The notes below the pieces were generated by a model. The model had not been told where the DNA came from and made no database searches. It saw only the letters and a program-made list of their open reading frames with translations. From positions 124,001-188,000 of the forward strand of contig CP091734.1 of assembly GCA_022009995.1 (NCBI GenBank): a stretch of 64,000 nucleotides of DNA. The letters run 5' to 3'. The position numbers and the translations under genes are program-made. Numbering within the stretch: position 1 is the stretch's first letter; every line of letters begins with the position of its first letter. Positions 19,397 to 28,363 of this stretch are shown piece by piece. Origin of the DNA: Clostridiales bacterium. Its GTDB lineage: Bacteria > Bacillota > Clostridia > Christensenellales > CAG-917.

Positions 19397-20555
19397 TTAA
19401 ACGTACTTATTATCGACGTTTATTATGTAATAATAAGTTTTGTCGGACTTTATTTTTTCGTTCAATTCTCGCCTTATTTCGCGCGCGCCGAGTTTCACCC
19501 CGTACGGCACGACGACGTCAACAAAACGTTTGTGTGCGTGTTGCCCTTCACAAGCCTGAAATCGTGAATGGTGATATCTTCGTTCATCGAGCGGACGACG
19601 TCCTGTACTTCCTTTTTCAAAAGATCGGTTTCGGGATCGCCCACCGCAATCGGGTCCATATGTATGACGAGATGCACGTTCATATCCCGCATAAAATCCC
19701 TTTCGATATTGTCGATCTGGTCGTGAGTTTCGATAAAGTTTTTGCTGCCGTCAACCTCGACGTGAACCGACGCATAAGTTATCGCCGGGCCGTAACTGTG
19801 AATCATAAGGTCGTGGAAACCCAGAACCTCGTCGTACTGCCTGAGTTTTTCGGAGATTTTCGCGACAAGCTCCTTGTCGGGCACGGTGCCGAGAAGCGGA
19901 TTTATCGTTTCTTTCAGAAGTTTTATGCTGAAAATAATAATGACAACCGACACGACAAGCCCCGCGTATCCATCGATATTTACGCCCGTAACGTCGATGA
20001 CAATCGTCGAAATCAGGACGGCAATCGTCGTAAACACGTCGTTTCTGCTGTCTGCGGCAGACGCCTTCAACGCCTCGGAATTGATTGTTTGCCGAAGTTT
20101 CTGTAAATCAGCCCCTGCAAAATCTTCAAGACTATCGAAACGGCAAGCACGACGTAGGTGTACGCCGAAATATTGACGCTTTCGGGCGTGATGATTTTTT
20201 CAATGCTCTGCTTCAACAGCAACACGCCGATAAGCACGACCGCAAACGCAATGATAAACGCCGCGATGTATTCGTACCTTGCGTGTCCGAACGGGTGTTC
20301 CCTGTCGGCAGGTCTGTTGGAAAGTTTGAACCCGAAAACGGTAACGACGGATGACGCCGCGTCGGACAGGTTGTTGATTGCGTCGGCAACGATTGCGACG
20401 GAACCAGAAAATACGCCGACGAGAATTTTGAAAACGCATAATATAACGTTGGAAATAATCCCAAAAATCCCCGCGACGATCCCGTAACGAAAACGCACTT
20501 CCTGATCGGAAGTGTTTTCATAATCTTTGATAAAAAGTTTTTTGAATAATTTCAT
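19397..20555 (-). CDS. Cation diffusion facilitator, Mn-type metal exporter
   Basis: About 386 aa, six membrane helices and a C-terminal cytoplasmic ferredoxin-like domain. Helix 2 carries N-x3-D (INNLSD) and helix 5 carries D-x3-D (ADSRND), the NDDD pattern known from manganese exporters of the CDF family such as MntE. Two joins: near 20090 (CAATC to CAAATC, giving GKQINSEALKASAADS) and near 19512 (TTTT to TTTTT, giving NVFVDVVVPYGVKLG), which moves the stop to 19397-19399. It follows the zinc-ribbon membrane protein by two bases, so they form an operon. Its predicted metal fits the Mn riboswitch before the P-type ATPase at 28364. Confidence 0.85.
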
Positions 20556-20557
20556 TT

Positions 20558-21474
20558 TCAGATGCTGAAATCGCCGCTGTCGTCGGACTTCTCCGCGGCG
20601 GACGAAAGGTTATCGTCGTCCTTGATTTCAGCTTGCTCCGTAGTTTTTACGGACACGGATATATCTTCTTCTGTTTCTGTTTTTTCGTCGGAAACCTCAA
20701 TGATTTCTTCCTTGACAATTTCGCCGTCCGTCTCAGGCGGGACAGGAGGAACAAAATCTGTGTTTTCGACAGAAATGGCGTTTACACTGTCGTTTTCGTC
20801 CTGTAAAGTGCGTTCTTTGATGGATTCCGTAATGCTGTCGATAAACTCGTGGTCGCGCGATTTTCTGTCGTAAACGCCCAGAAGATTGTCCTTTTCCTTT
20901 AAGGAATTGAACTCCTTTACGGCAAGGTACGCGACGTAAATCAGCACCAGTAGCATAAGCACGACGTACAATATCCAGCTTTTTGAAAAGTACGTCAGAA
21001 ACGCAATTATCGCCGCAATTCCGAGTGCCAGCCCGAACACGAGCCACACCTGAACTTTGGGTTGCGCGCCGGGCATCATTTTGTCCATATTCGTATAAAA
21101 AACGTATCCGAGGCTCACGCCCGTGAACATCGCCGAAACGATGACGCCGACGATACGCCACGCTTTCGTACCGGCGTTTGCACAATACCCGCCGAACACA
21201 AGCGCAACGATGAACAAGAAAGCGATTATTATGTATTTCCTGACGAATTTATCGCGGGATTTTCTGTTTCTTCCACCATGCAGTCGCGGCATTTGTTTTC
21301 AAAAACAACCCTTTCAAGGCTCGACAAAGTCTTGCCGCAGCGTTTGCAACGGGTGTTGAGCGCAATGTTTGCCTGCGCTTTTTTGAAGTCGTACGATACG
21401 TTTGCGCGCTTTAATATTTCAGCGACTTTTTCTTCTTTCGTAAGTTCTCTCGGTTGTTCTTTCTTGTGTGCCAT
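20558..21474 (-). CDS. Zinc-ribbon plus three-helix membrane protein, function unknown
   Basis: About 305 aa. Residues 1-30 are basic and charged. A CKRC...CRDC zinc ribbon lies at about 45-70; three or four hydrophobic helices follow (about 90-200), then an acidic Glu/Asp/Ser/Thr-rich tail of about 110 residues. The two halves are in different frames; one extra A in GAAAATCC near 21266 gives EETEKSRDKFVRKY and joins them. The start MAHKKEQ at 21474 has AAAGGTGGG upstream. The CDF exporter is co-transcribed. I do not recognise a named family; regulation or assembly of a transporter is one guess. Confidence 0.65.
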
Positions 21475-21537
21475 AACCCACCTTTTACTATATTTTATCA
21501 TATAGGTTGCAAAAATACAATAAGTTTTTTAATTGCC

Positions 21538-21566
21538 TTGAAAATATAGTTTGAATATGGTATAAT
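21538..21566 (+). promoter_or_regulatory. Promoter of cyclophilin
   Basis: TTGAAA, 17 bases, TATAAT. Confidence 0.82.
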
Positions 21567-21593
21567 TCCGACAGAAAACATACGAGGTGTATT

Positions 21594-22106
21594 ATGTCAA
21601 AAATTCAGATTCAGCTTTCGGACGGCAGAAACATAAACCTTGATCTTTACGAAGACGTCGCGCCGATTACGGTCAAAAACTTCAAAAAACTCATCAAAGA
21701 AAACTTCTTCGACGGGCTTTGTTTCCACCGCACGATAAAAGATTTTATGATTCAAGGCGGCGGTTTCATCGCGGACGGTCGCGCGATTAAGGAAAAAGGC
21801 GGCGCGGACACGATAAAAGGCGAATTCTTGTCAAACGGCGTGAAAAACGACCTGCACCACGGCGAAGGCGTGATTTCGATGGCGCGCACCAACGTCAAAG
21901 ACAGCGCGTCCAGTCAGTTTTTCATCTGCTCTGCCGATTGCGCGTTTCTGGACGGACAATATGCGGCTTTCGGGAAAACTTCGGACGAGGAAAGTCTTGC
22001 GGTCGTGAAAAGCATTTCAAAAGTCCCGACTCACAGTTTCTCGTGGTTTGACGATATTCCGAACGAGCCTGTTGTCATAAAAACTGTTATTTTGACACAA
22101 GAATAA
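21594..22106 (+). CDS. Peptidyl-prolyl cis-trans isomerase, cyclophilin type
   Basis: A 170-aa cytoplasmic cyclophilin (no signal peptide) that catalyses proline isomerisation. The core is clear: PITVKNF, the catalytic FHRTIKDFMIQGG, GVISMART, SSQFFI and AAFGK. GAGGTG precedes ATG 21594. It is a single gene between its own promoter and terminator. Confidence 0.95.
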   Translation: MSKIQIQLSDGRNINLDLYEDVAPITVKNFKKLIKENFFDGLCFHRTIKDFMIQGGGFIADGRAIKEKGGADTIKGEFLSNGVKNDLHHGEGVISMARTNVKDSASSQFFICSADCAFLDGQYAAFGKTSDEESLAVVKSISKVPTHSFSWFDDIPNEPVVIKTVILTQE

Positions 22107-22127
22107 TTTTTCCGACAATTTTTGCAA

Positions 22128-22163
22128 ACAAAAAACCCGACGCGGCGCGTCGGGTTTTAATTT
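22128..22163. terminator. Bidirectional terminator
   Basis: AAAACCCGACGCG and CGCGTCGGGTTTT stem shared by the convergent cyclophilin and TetR genes. Confidence 0.9.
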
Positions 22164-22170
22164 GTATTTT

Positions 22171-22731
22171 TTATTCTTTACGCATTTTTTGCACCGCGGC
22201 GTCAACCGCGCCCTGCATCATACGTCCGATTCGTTTTATGAAACTGTCGATTTCTTCGGTCATGCCGTGCTGCAACCATTGCACCATCAGCGCGACGTAA
22301 GTAATCGTGAAGTAATTTGCGATAAATTCAATATCCTCATTGTCGATGATGACGTACACGGATTTCTGGATAACCTGATCGTGCACGGCGTCGTAAATCG
22401 ACTCGTAAATAAACTTTTCGATATATTCGCGCCCAAGACTGTTGAATGCCGAAAGCGTCATCGCGCGGTTGTCGTAAAGATAACGCATGATAACGTCGAT
22501 TGCGTTGGACGTCGAAAGTTTTCTTATGTCGCCGACGACTTGTTGCGTTTCAAACTTATACAGCCACTCGAACAGTTCCTTGATATCCTTGAAGTGATAA
22601 TAAAAGGTCTGACGGTTATAGCCGCAGTTTGTGACGATTTTGTCGATTGTGATTTTTGAGAAAGGCATTTCCTGAATAAGTTCTTTCAGGGAGTTTGCCA
22701 TCATTTTTTTCGTGTTCAACGAGTTGCCCAT
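22171..22731 (-). CDS. TetR-family regulator (DhaS-like, TetR_C_8 type)
   Basis: 186 aa. The N-terminal TetR helix-turn-helix is seen in ITIDKIVTNCGYNRQTFYYHFKDIKELFEW, a form typical of DhaS-like regulators in Clostridia. The C-terminal helical domain is of the TetR_C_8 kind. It starts two bases before the QueH stop, so it is transcribed with queH. Its target cannot be told from the sequence. Confidence 0.88.
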   Translation of the reverse strand: MGNSLNTKKMMANSLKELIQEMPFSKITIDKIVTNCGYNRQTFYYHFKDIKELFEWLYKFETQQVVGDIRKLSTSNAIDVIMRYLYDNRAMTLSAFNSLGREYIEKFIYESIYDAVHDQVIQKSVYVIIDNEDIEFIANYFTITYVALMVQWLQHGMTEEIDSFIKRIGRMMQGAVDAAVQKMRKE

Positions 22732-22733
22732 AA

Positions 22734-23339
22734 TTAAGTATTTCTCCTGTTTTTCGACGCTTCGCAGCCGCAGTAGTCCTGTCTGTAAAGCCCGAATTCT
22801 TTTGATATATTCACGGATTCCTGAAATCCGTTTTCTTTTTTGAAGTCGTTGACGAGATATTTCACACCGTACGTTTTCGCAAGTTCCTCGCCGATGTCGT
22901 TGATGACGACGGCATTTTTCATCGGACTTACGGAAAGCGTGGACGCAAAGTATTCAAAGCCGTGTTCTTTTGCGTATTCGGCGGTTTTCGTCAACCTTGT
23001 TCTTATGCAGACGGCGCAGCGCGGGCCGCCTTCCGTCGTGTCGGAAAAGCCCGAGACCGCCGCAAGGTAATCCTCGTCGCGATAACCGATTTCAACGATA
23101 TTAAGCCCGAGTTCCGCCTTATCGACGTACTCTTTCAGCGTTTCAAGACGTTTCTGATATTCGCTTTCCGGAAACGTGTTGGGATTGTAATAAAACAAAG
23201 TAACGTCAAAATCTTTCAGACGATTTATGACGGCGGTCGCGCACGGCGCGCAACAGCACTGCAACAGCATCGACGGTTTCCGACAGCCTATCGACGAAAT
23301 CTCGTCCTGCATTTCTTTGTTGTAATTACGTTTATTCAT
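22734..23339 (-). CDS. queH: Epoxyqueuosine reductase QueH
   Basis: 201 aa. Catalyses the last step of queuosine synthesis in tRNA, reducing epoxyqueuosine with an Fe-S cluster. The family cysteines are present: LQCCCAPC near residue 28, RCAVCIRTR near 105 and YRQDYCGC near the end. Its promoter lies only about 15 bases upstream, leaving a very short leader and no room for a preQ1 riboswitch. Confidence 0.93.
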   Translation of the reverse strand: MNKRNYNKEMQDEISSIGCRKPSMLLQCCCAPCATAVINRLKDFDVTLFYYNPNTFPESEYQKRLETLKEYVDKAELGLNIVEIGYRDEDYLAAVSGFSDTTEGGPRCAVCIRTRLTKTAEYAKEHGFEYFASTLSVSPMKNAVVINDIGEELAKTYGVKYLVNDFKKENGFQESVNISKEFGLYRQDYCGCEASKNRRNT

Positions 23340-23351
23340 AATTCAACAACA

Positions 23352-23380
23352 ATTTTAATAAGTTAAAAAAAATTTGTCAA
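23352..23380 (-). promoter_or_regulatory. Promoter of queH-tetR
   Basis: Minus strand TTGACA (23375-23380), 17 bases, TAAAAT (23352-23357). Confidence 0.82.
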
Positions 23381-23506
23381 ACGTATAAACTGTTTTTTTA
23401 CAATAAAAAAATTCAATGTAATAAAATTTCGTTACAAAAATTGCTTTTTTGTATAATTTAATCGTTAATTTTACTAAACAAATGTAAAAAACGATAAAAA
23501 ACAAAA

Positions 23507-23536
23507 AGTTTCCTTGGAAAAACCGCGGAAACCTTG
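23507..23536 (-). terminator. Terminator of the feo operon
   Basis: Minus strand AAGGTTTCC stem with GGAAACTT, followed by T-rich sequence. Confidence 0.75.
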
Positions 23537-23547
23537 AAAATTCGTTA

Positions 23548-23712
23548 CTATTTTTCTTTTTTCTTTTTGTTGCAAGCCTCGCAATCGCCGTTGCAATAAA
23601 TTTTTGAGCCGCACGACGTCTTTCCTTTTTTACGGTTTACGACGACGTACGCAATCGAAAACACAACCCACAACGAAAGCGCGACTATTAAAATTATATC
23701 AATCGTTTTCAT
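23548..23712 (-). CDS. FeoB-associated Cys-rich membrane peptide
   Basis: A 54-aa protein: one membrane helix (residues 5-26), then a basic stretch and a cysteine cluster with pattern C-x5-C-x3-C-x2-C, and a Lys-rich end. This matches the small FeoB-associated Cys-rich proteins found after feoB in Firmicutes. ATG 23712 lies one base after the FeoB stop, so it is translationally coupled. It probably helps ferrous iron transport through FeoB. Confidence 0.85.
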   Translation of the reverse strand: MKTIDIILIVALSLWVVFSIAYVVVNRKKGKTSCGSKIYCNGDCEACNKKKKEK

Positions 23713-23713
23713 A

Positions 23714-25718
23714 TCAGCAAGCCGCCGCGATCTGATAAACTATGCACGAGCAAACCCACGCAAGCGCGCACTGATAAACGACGACAACGGCGGTTTTCCA
23801 TACGGAGCCCAACTCTTTTCGCATCGTTGCGACGGTCGCGACGCACGGCGTATACAACAGAACGAACGTCAAAAATGACAAAAACGCCGGTACCGAAGTG
23901 AACAACGCCGTCATTCCGCCGCTTCCCGCAAGCATCTCGATCGTGCTTACGACCGCTTCTTTTGCCGTAAATCCCGCAATGAGCGCGGAAACGATTTTAC
24001 CGTCGTTCATACCAAGCGGCTTAAACACCGGCGCAAGGAAATTGCCGATATGTTCAAGCAGACTCACGTTGTCCTCAACGCCGTCGGTAATGAAATAATG
24101 CGGCTGTTGTACGCCTGCAAAAACCATACGACAAGCGTGGCAAGGAAGATGACCGTAAACGCGCGCGTCAGAAAGTCTTTCGACTTCTCCCACATAAGAA
24201 GAAGCACGCTTTTTGCGGACGGCAGACGATAATTCGGAAGTTCCATTACGAACGGTACGGGCTTTCCCTTGAAAATAAGTTTCCCGGACACAAACGCCGT
24301 CAGAATCCCCAAAACGATGCCGAGAACGTACAGCCCGACGATAATCAGCGACTGCTGCCACCACTTGAACACGCCGCAATTTACGACCGCGTAATACACG
24401 ACCGCCTTTGCCGAACAACTGATGAACGGAATAAGTCCGATCGTCATTTTTCTGTCGCGCTCGGACGCAAGGGTACGGGTGCTCATAATCGCGGGGACGG
24501 AACAGCCGAATCCGACGATGATAGGCACGAAACTGCGCCCCGATAAGCCCAGTTTTCTGAGCGGTTTATCCATAATAAACGCAACGCGCGCCATATATCC
24601 GCTGTCTTCAAGGAGCGACAGGAACATAAACATAACGACTATGTACGGCAAAAGCGATACGACCGCGCCAAGCCCGCCGAACAAACCTTTGTCCAGAAAG
24701 TCGATAATTGCAGGATTCGTGCCGAATTTCGTGAGCCCTTTTACGACCACTTTGTCCAGCGCGTCGATGCCCATCTCGATGCCGAGCCCGATATATTTGC
24801 CGATAACCTGAAACGTGAGCAGGTAAATCGCCGCCATAATAAGGATAAACAGCGGTATCGCACCGTATTTATTCGTCAGTACTTTGTCGATTTTTTCGCT
24901 TTTCAGGCGTTCTTTCGACTCGTGCGGTTTCACGACGCATTCACGCGAGACCTTTTCGATGAAGTCGTACGTCATCGACGCCATCGCCGCGTCGCGGTCA
25001 AGCCCGGTGTCGTTTTCCATCTCGACGACGCTGTGTTCCAGAAGTTCCTTTTCGTTTTCGTCAAGGTTCAGACGTTTGTCGAAGTCGCCACCCGTCGTGA
25101 TAAGGTTCATCGCGGCAAATCTTCCCGAAATGCCCGCGCTTTTCGCGTGGTCTTCGATAAGGTGGATTGCCGAGTGCAGGCATCTGTGCACGGGACTGTC
25201 GCTTTCGCAAATATCTTTACTTTGGGTTTAATTTGTTCTTTGGCGGTTTTGATAACGACGTCGATAAGTTCGTCAACGCCCTCGTTTTTCGCGGCGGATA
25301 TCGGCACGACGGGACAGCCCATCATATCCGACATTTTCTGAATATCGACGGTGCCGCCGTTTCCGCGCACTTCGTCCATCATATTCAACGCAATGACCAT
25401 AGGAATATCCATTGTCATAAGTTGCGTCGTGAGATAAAGATTTCGCTCGATCGTGGTGGCGTCGACAATGTTTATTATGCCGTCGGGTTTTTCGTTCAGA
25501 ATAAAGTCGCGCGTGACGATTTCTTCCGTCGTGTACGGGCGCAACGAATAAATGCCCGGAAGATCGACGATAACGCAGTCGTCGTGCTTTTTCACAACGC
25601 CCGACTTTGAATCGACCGTAACCCCCGGGAAATTGCCGACGTGCTGATTCGACCCCGTCAGTTGATTGAACAACGTGGTTTTTCCGCAATTCTGATTGCC
25701 GACAAGCGCGAATTTCAT
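23714..25718 (-). CDS. feoB: Ferrous iron transport protein B
   Basis: About 669 aa, membrane Fe2+ transporter. The G domain has GNQNCGKTT (G1), VDLPGIY (G3) and ALNMMDE (G4). The membrane part has the two conserved gate segments, VGFGCSVPAIM and FISCSAKAVVYY. Two joins: near 25203 (one A missing in GCGAAAGCG) and near 24090 (one C or G missing before CATTATTTCATTACC). The start overlaps the FeoA stop by ATGA. Confidence 0.95.
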
Positions 25719-25939
25719 AAGGCGTTTACCTCAATCATTTTCGCGTCGTCTTTGCGGATTGTCAGTTCGTATCCGCGCAGGCGAATCTCGATAGGATCGC
25801 CCATCGGCGCATATTTTATCACCGTAACGGCGGTTTTCGGGATAAGCCCCATGTCAAGAAGACGACCGCGCAAAACGCCTTCGCCCCCGACTTTCGTTAT
25901 TACCGCGCTTTGATTAACGTGTACTTCGTCAAGCGTCAT
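25715..25939 (-). CDS. feoA: Ferrous iron transport protein A
   Basis: 74 aa SH3-like protein that supports FeoB. Typical segments: RGRLLDMGLIPKTAVTVI, APMGDPIEIRLRGYELTIRKDDA. The start at MTLDEVHVNQ is preferred over an in-frame start 19 codons upstream because a GGGAG site lies in front of it and the promoter at 25968 would exclude the longer form. Confidence 0.93.
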   Translation of the reverse strand: MTLDEVHVNQSAVITKVGGEGVLRGRLLDMGLIPKTAVTVIKYAPMGDPIEIRLRGYELTIRKDDAKMIEVNAL

Positions 25940-25967
25940 TGTACAAATATCTCCCTGGAATATGAAA

Positions 25968-25996
25968 ATAATATCACTTTCGCCTTTACGTGTCAA
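25968..25996 (-). promoter_or_regulatory. Promoter of the feo operon
   Basis: Minus strand TTGACA, 17 bases, TATTAT. An imperfect dyad TGATATTATTTTCA overlaps the -10 box and could bind a metal regulator; this is weak. Confidence 0.8.
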
Positions 25997-26067
25997 TTTT
26001 ATTTGTTTTTATTTGCATATCTTATTACAAAAACGACCTTAACTTTGACGAAGTCAAAATATAACTA

Positions 26068-27293
26068 CTAAAACGCCCAGTTCCCTTTTTCAAAGATTTT
26101 TACGGTTTTTCCGTCGCGGGTGACCGCCTCGATTTCCAGATCTTCGCTGCCGATCATAAAGTCGACGTGAATGAGCGAGTCGTTTATGCCCTTTTCCTTG
26201 CATTCGTCAAACGAAAGATTTGCGTATCCTTCCAGACATTCGTTAAAGCCTCTGCCGAGCGCAAGATGGCAGCATGCGTTTTCGTCGAACAGCGTGTTGT
26301 AAAAAGTGATGCCCGAGTTTCTGATGGGAGAGTCGTAAGGCACGAGCGCGCATTCGCCGAGATATGCCGCGCCTTCGTCCATCGAAATCATGGAGCGCAA
26401 CAATTCTTCGTTCTTTTCCGCACTGACGTCAACGACTTTTCCGTCCTTGAAAGTCACGCTGAAATTCTCGATAAGCTCCCCGCGATAAGACAGCGGTCTT
26501 GTTGCGACGACTTTTCCGTCGGCGTTGCCGCGCATGGGCGACGTGAACACTTCCTCGCTTGGAATATTCGGGTTGTATTCGATTCCTTCAAGCGTGTCTT
26601 CTTTGCCGCCAAGGAAATTGCAGCCGTCGATAAGCCCCACTCTGAAATCGGTGCCGTTTGACGATTTATATTTCAGTTCTTTTATTTTCAGGGAGTTTAA
26701 GTAGTTGCAGCGTTCCTTAATGTCCTTGTTGTGCTCATTCCACGCTTCCACGGGATTTCTCCGTCGGCGCGGGACGTGAACAAAATCGCCTGCCACAACT
26801 TTTCGACAGCCTTGTTTTTCGTGTCACCGGGGAACACCTTTTTTGCCCATTCGACGCCCGGCACCGCCGCTATGCACCACTGATAATGGTTGTCAAGTTG
26901 GTCGCGGTACGGTTTGAACGCCATTGCCCTTGCCTGCTGCGCTTTCGCGACTTTTTCCTGATTTACGCCCTTCAACGCGTCGGGATCGTCGGACTCTATA
27001 AATATCCGTGCGGGACGGGTTTCGACAAAGTGTTTATACTTCTCTTCTTCCCATTTTTCGGTGCGGGACAACACGTCGAGTTTGCAGTATTTATAGGTCG
27101 CTTTCGTCACGGGATTGTATTCCCATTCGACGGTGACCTTGCCCGCGCCCGCCTTATAACATTCTTCCACAACCATTCTCACAAAGTCAAGTTGGTCGGG
27201 ACACGCTCTCACGCGGACGTCTTGTCCTTTTTGCACGTTGACGCCCTTTCTTGCGATAAGTTTCGCATATTTTTGCAGTTGACTTTTTTTCAT
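26068..27293 (-). CDS. Aminopeptidase, M29 family
   Basis: About 408 aa metallo-aminopeptidase (AmpS/PepS type) releasing N-terminal residues from peptides. Family features include the N-terminal ARKGVNVQKGQ, RMVVEECYKAGA, FTSPMRGNADGKV, YRGELIENF and HVDFMIGS near the C-terminus. The parts are joined near 26755, where GAAATCCC should be GAAAATCCC, giving DGENPVEAWNEHN. Single gene. Confidence 0.9.
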
Positions 27294-27605
27294 AAATCAC
27301 CTCAGCTGTTTCTTTGTATGTAATTTTACCAAATTATCTTCTAAATGTAAATTTTTATTCGCGTACTTATTTGGCAAATTATACTTTAAAATAAAAAGGC
27401 GATTCAACTTAATCTCTTTTAATTCAACCAAACAAGACAAACAGAATAGGAAAATATGCGGCTGCATATTACGTGGCAGAAAGTGACAAACAAAAACAGC
27501 AACGAACTATTGCAATAGTTTTTCCAAAAAGGACAAAACCTCTTTGATGTTTTACCTTCCCTCTCTCTTTCGACAATCGCACCCTGTTCCTGAAATAAAA
27601 CAAAA

Positions 27606-27662
27606 AAAGAACCCGACAGTGATCGGGTTCGTTTTTTTTCAGCTGTGGTGGAGATGAGGGGG
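27606..27662 (-). repeat. Copy of the tRNA-Ala 3' end and its terminator
   Basis: The 17 bases 27646-27662 equal the last 17 bases of the tRNA (27825-27841). The AACCCGA...TCGGGTT hairpin at 27610-27630 equals that at 27788-27808. The short link between them differs. This looks like a remnant of a duplicated or disrupted tRNA gene. Confidence 0.75.
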
Positions 27663-27783
27663 TGCGTAGCAAACAACGTTTGCGTAATAGCGAAGTGAGC
27701 GAGTTTACTCGCATAAACGCAGCGCCAGCCCGCAGGGGTTCACACCGCAGGTGGCACGGCATCGCCGCGCAGAGCCCCCGAAA

Positions 27784-27810
27784 AGAAAGAACCCGACAGT
27801 GATCGGGTTC
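27784..27810 (-). terminator. Terminator of tRNA-Ala
   Basis: Hairpin AACCCGA/TCGGGTT followed on the minus strand by a T-rich tract. Confidence 0.8.
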
Positions 27811-27824
27811 GTTTTTGTTGTAAG

Positions 27825-27900
27825 TGGTGGAGATGAGGGGGGTCGAACCCCTTACCTCTTGAATGCCATTCAAGCGCTCTACCAGTTGAGCTACACCCCC
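27825..27900 (-). tRNA. tRNA-Ala (anticodon GGC)
   Basis: 76 nt including encoded CCA. Acceptor stem GGGGGTG/CATCTCC has the third-pair G.U that marks alanine tRNAs. D arm TAGCTCAACTGGTAGAGC, anticodon stem CTTGA/TCAAG with loop ATGGCAT, and a GGTTCGACCC T arm are all present. Confidence 0.95.
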
Positions 27901-27919
27901 AAGGCGGATAACAAACGTA

Positions 27920-27948
27920 AATATACTATTTTTACGTCGTTTTGTCAA
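27920..27948 (-). promoter_or_regulatory. Promoter of tRNA-Ala
   Basis: Minus strand TTGACA, 17 bases, TATATT, about 20 bases before the tRNA. Confidence 0.85.
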
Positions 27949-28081
27949 CTGCATTTGAACAAGTGAATGAAAATGTTTTGTGCAGACGGCGCAGTGCCGA
28001 GAAAACTCAAAAAACTTATCACTTCAAATCACAAGATGACTATGTCAACGAACAGCGCAAATAATTGCGTTTACAATAAAA

Positions 28082-28124
28082 CAGCCTATATCAAACAAGC
28101 AATAATTTTGCCATTGATATAGGC
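28082..28124. terminator. Hairpin, possible terminator
   Basis: 12-bp perfect stem AGCCTATATCAA/TTGATATAGGCT with a 19-base loop and TTTTCT after it on the plus strand. No gene on either side clearly needs it. Confidence 0.5.
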
Positions 28125-28223
28125 TTTTCTCTGTGCTGAATCGTCACGCCGAAAGACAAAAAAACTCGAAGTGCAAGCACGATTAAATGATTATCCAACT
28201 TGTGTCACGGGCTTCTGACCAAC

Positions 28224-28265
28224 GAAAAAGTCCGATGAACACCGGGTTACAGGCTCATCGGACTT
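28224..28265 (-). terminator. Terminator of the P-type ATPase gene
   Basis: Minus strand AAGTCCGATGA and its complement, with a T-run after it. Confidence 0.75.
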
Positions 28266-28363
28266 CTTCTTTTGTCACCCAAAATCACCTTCGACACAAC
28301 TTTTGACACAAATATTATTTTTTCCGGAACGACTTTGGATATTATTCTGTTTTTGGCTGTCGA

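Larger units (their letters stand above)
27294..27824. other. Intergenic region with a duplicated tRNA end
   Basis: No gene supported. 27294-27420 is the AT-rich upstream region of the aminopeptidase. 27606-27662 and 27784-27841 are copies of the same terminator plus tRNA 3' end. The 120 bases between them are GC-rich with short palindromes. Confidence 0.6.
27949..28363. other. Intergenic region with two long hairpins
   Basis: No gene supported. 28082-28124 is a hairpin with arms AGCCTATATCAA and TTGATATAGGCT; 28228-28265 is the likely terminator of the P-type ATPase. The rest shows no coding pattern. Confidence 0.55.

Noticed and set aside
22734..23380. preQ1 riboswitch before queH
   Set aside because: The predicted leader is only about 10-15 bases long.
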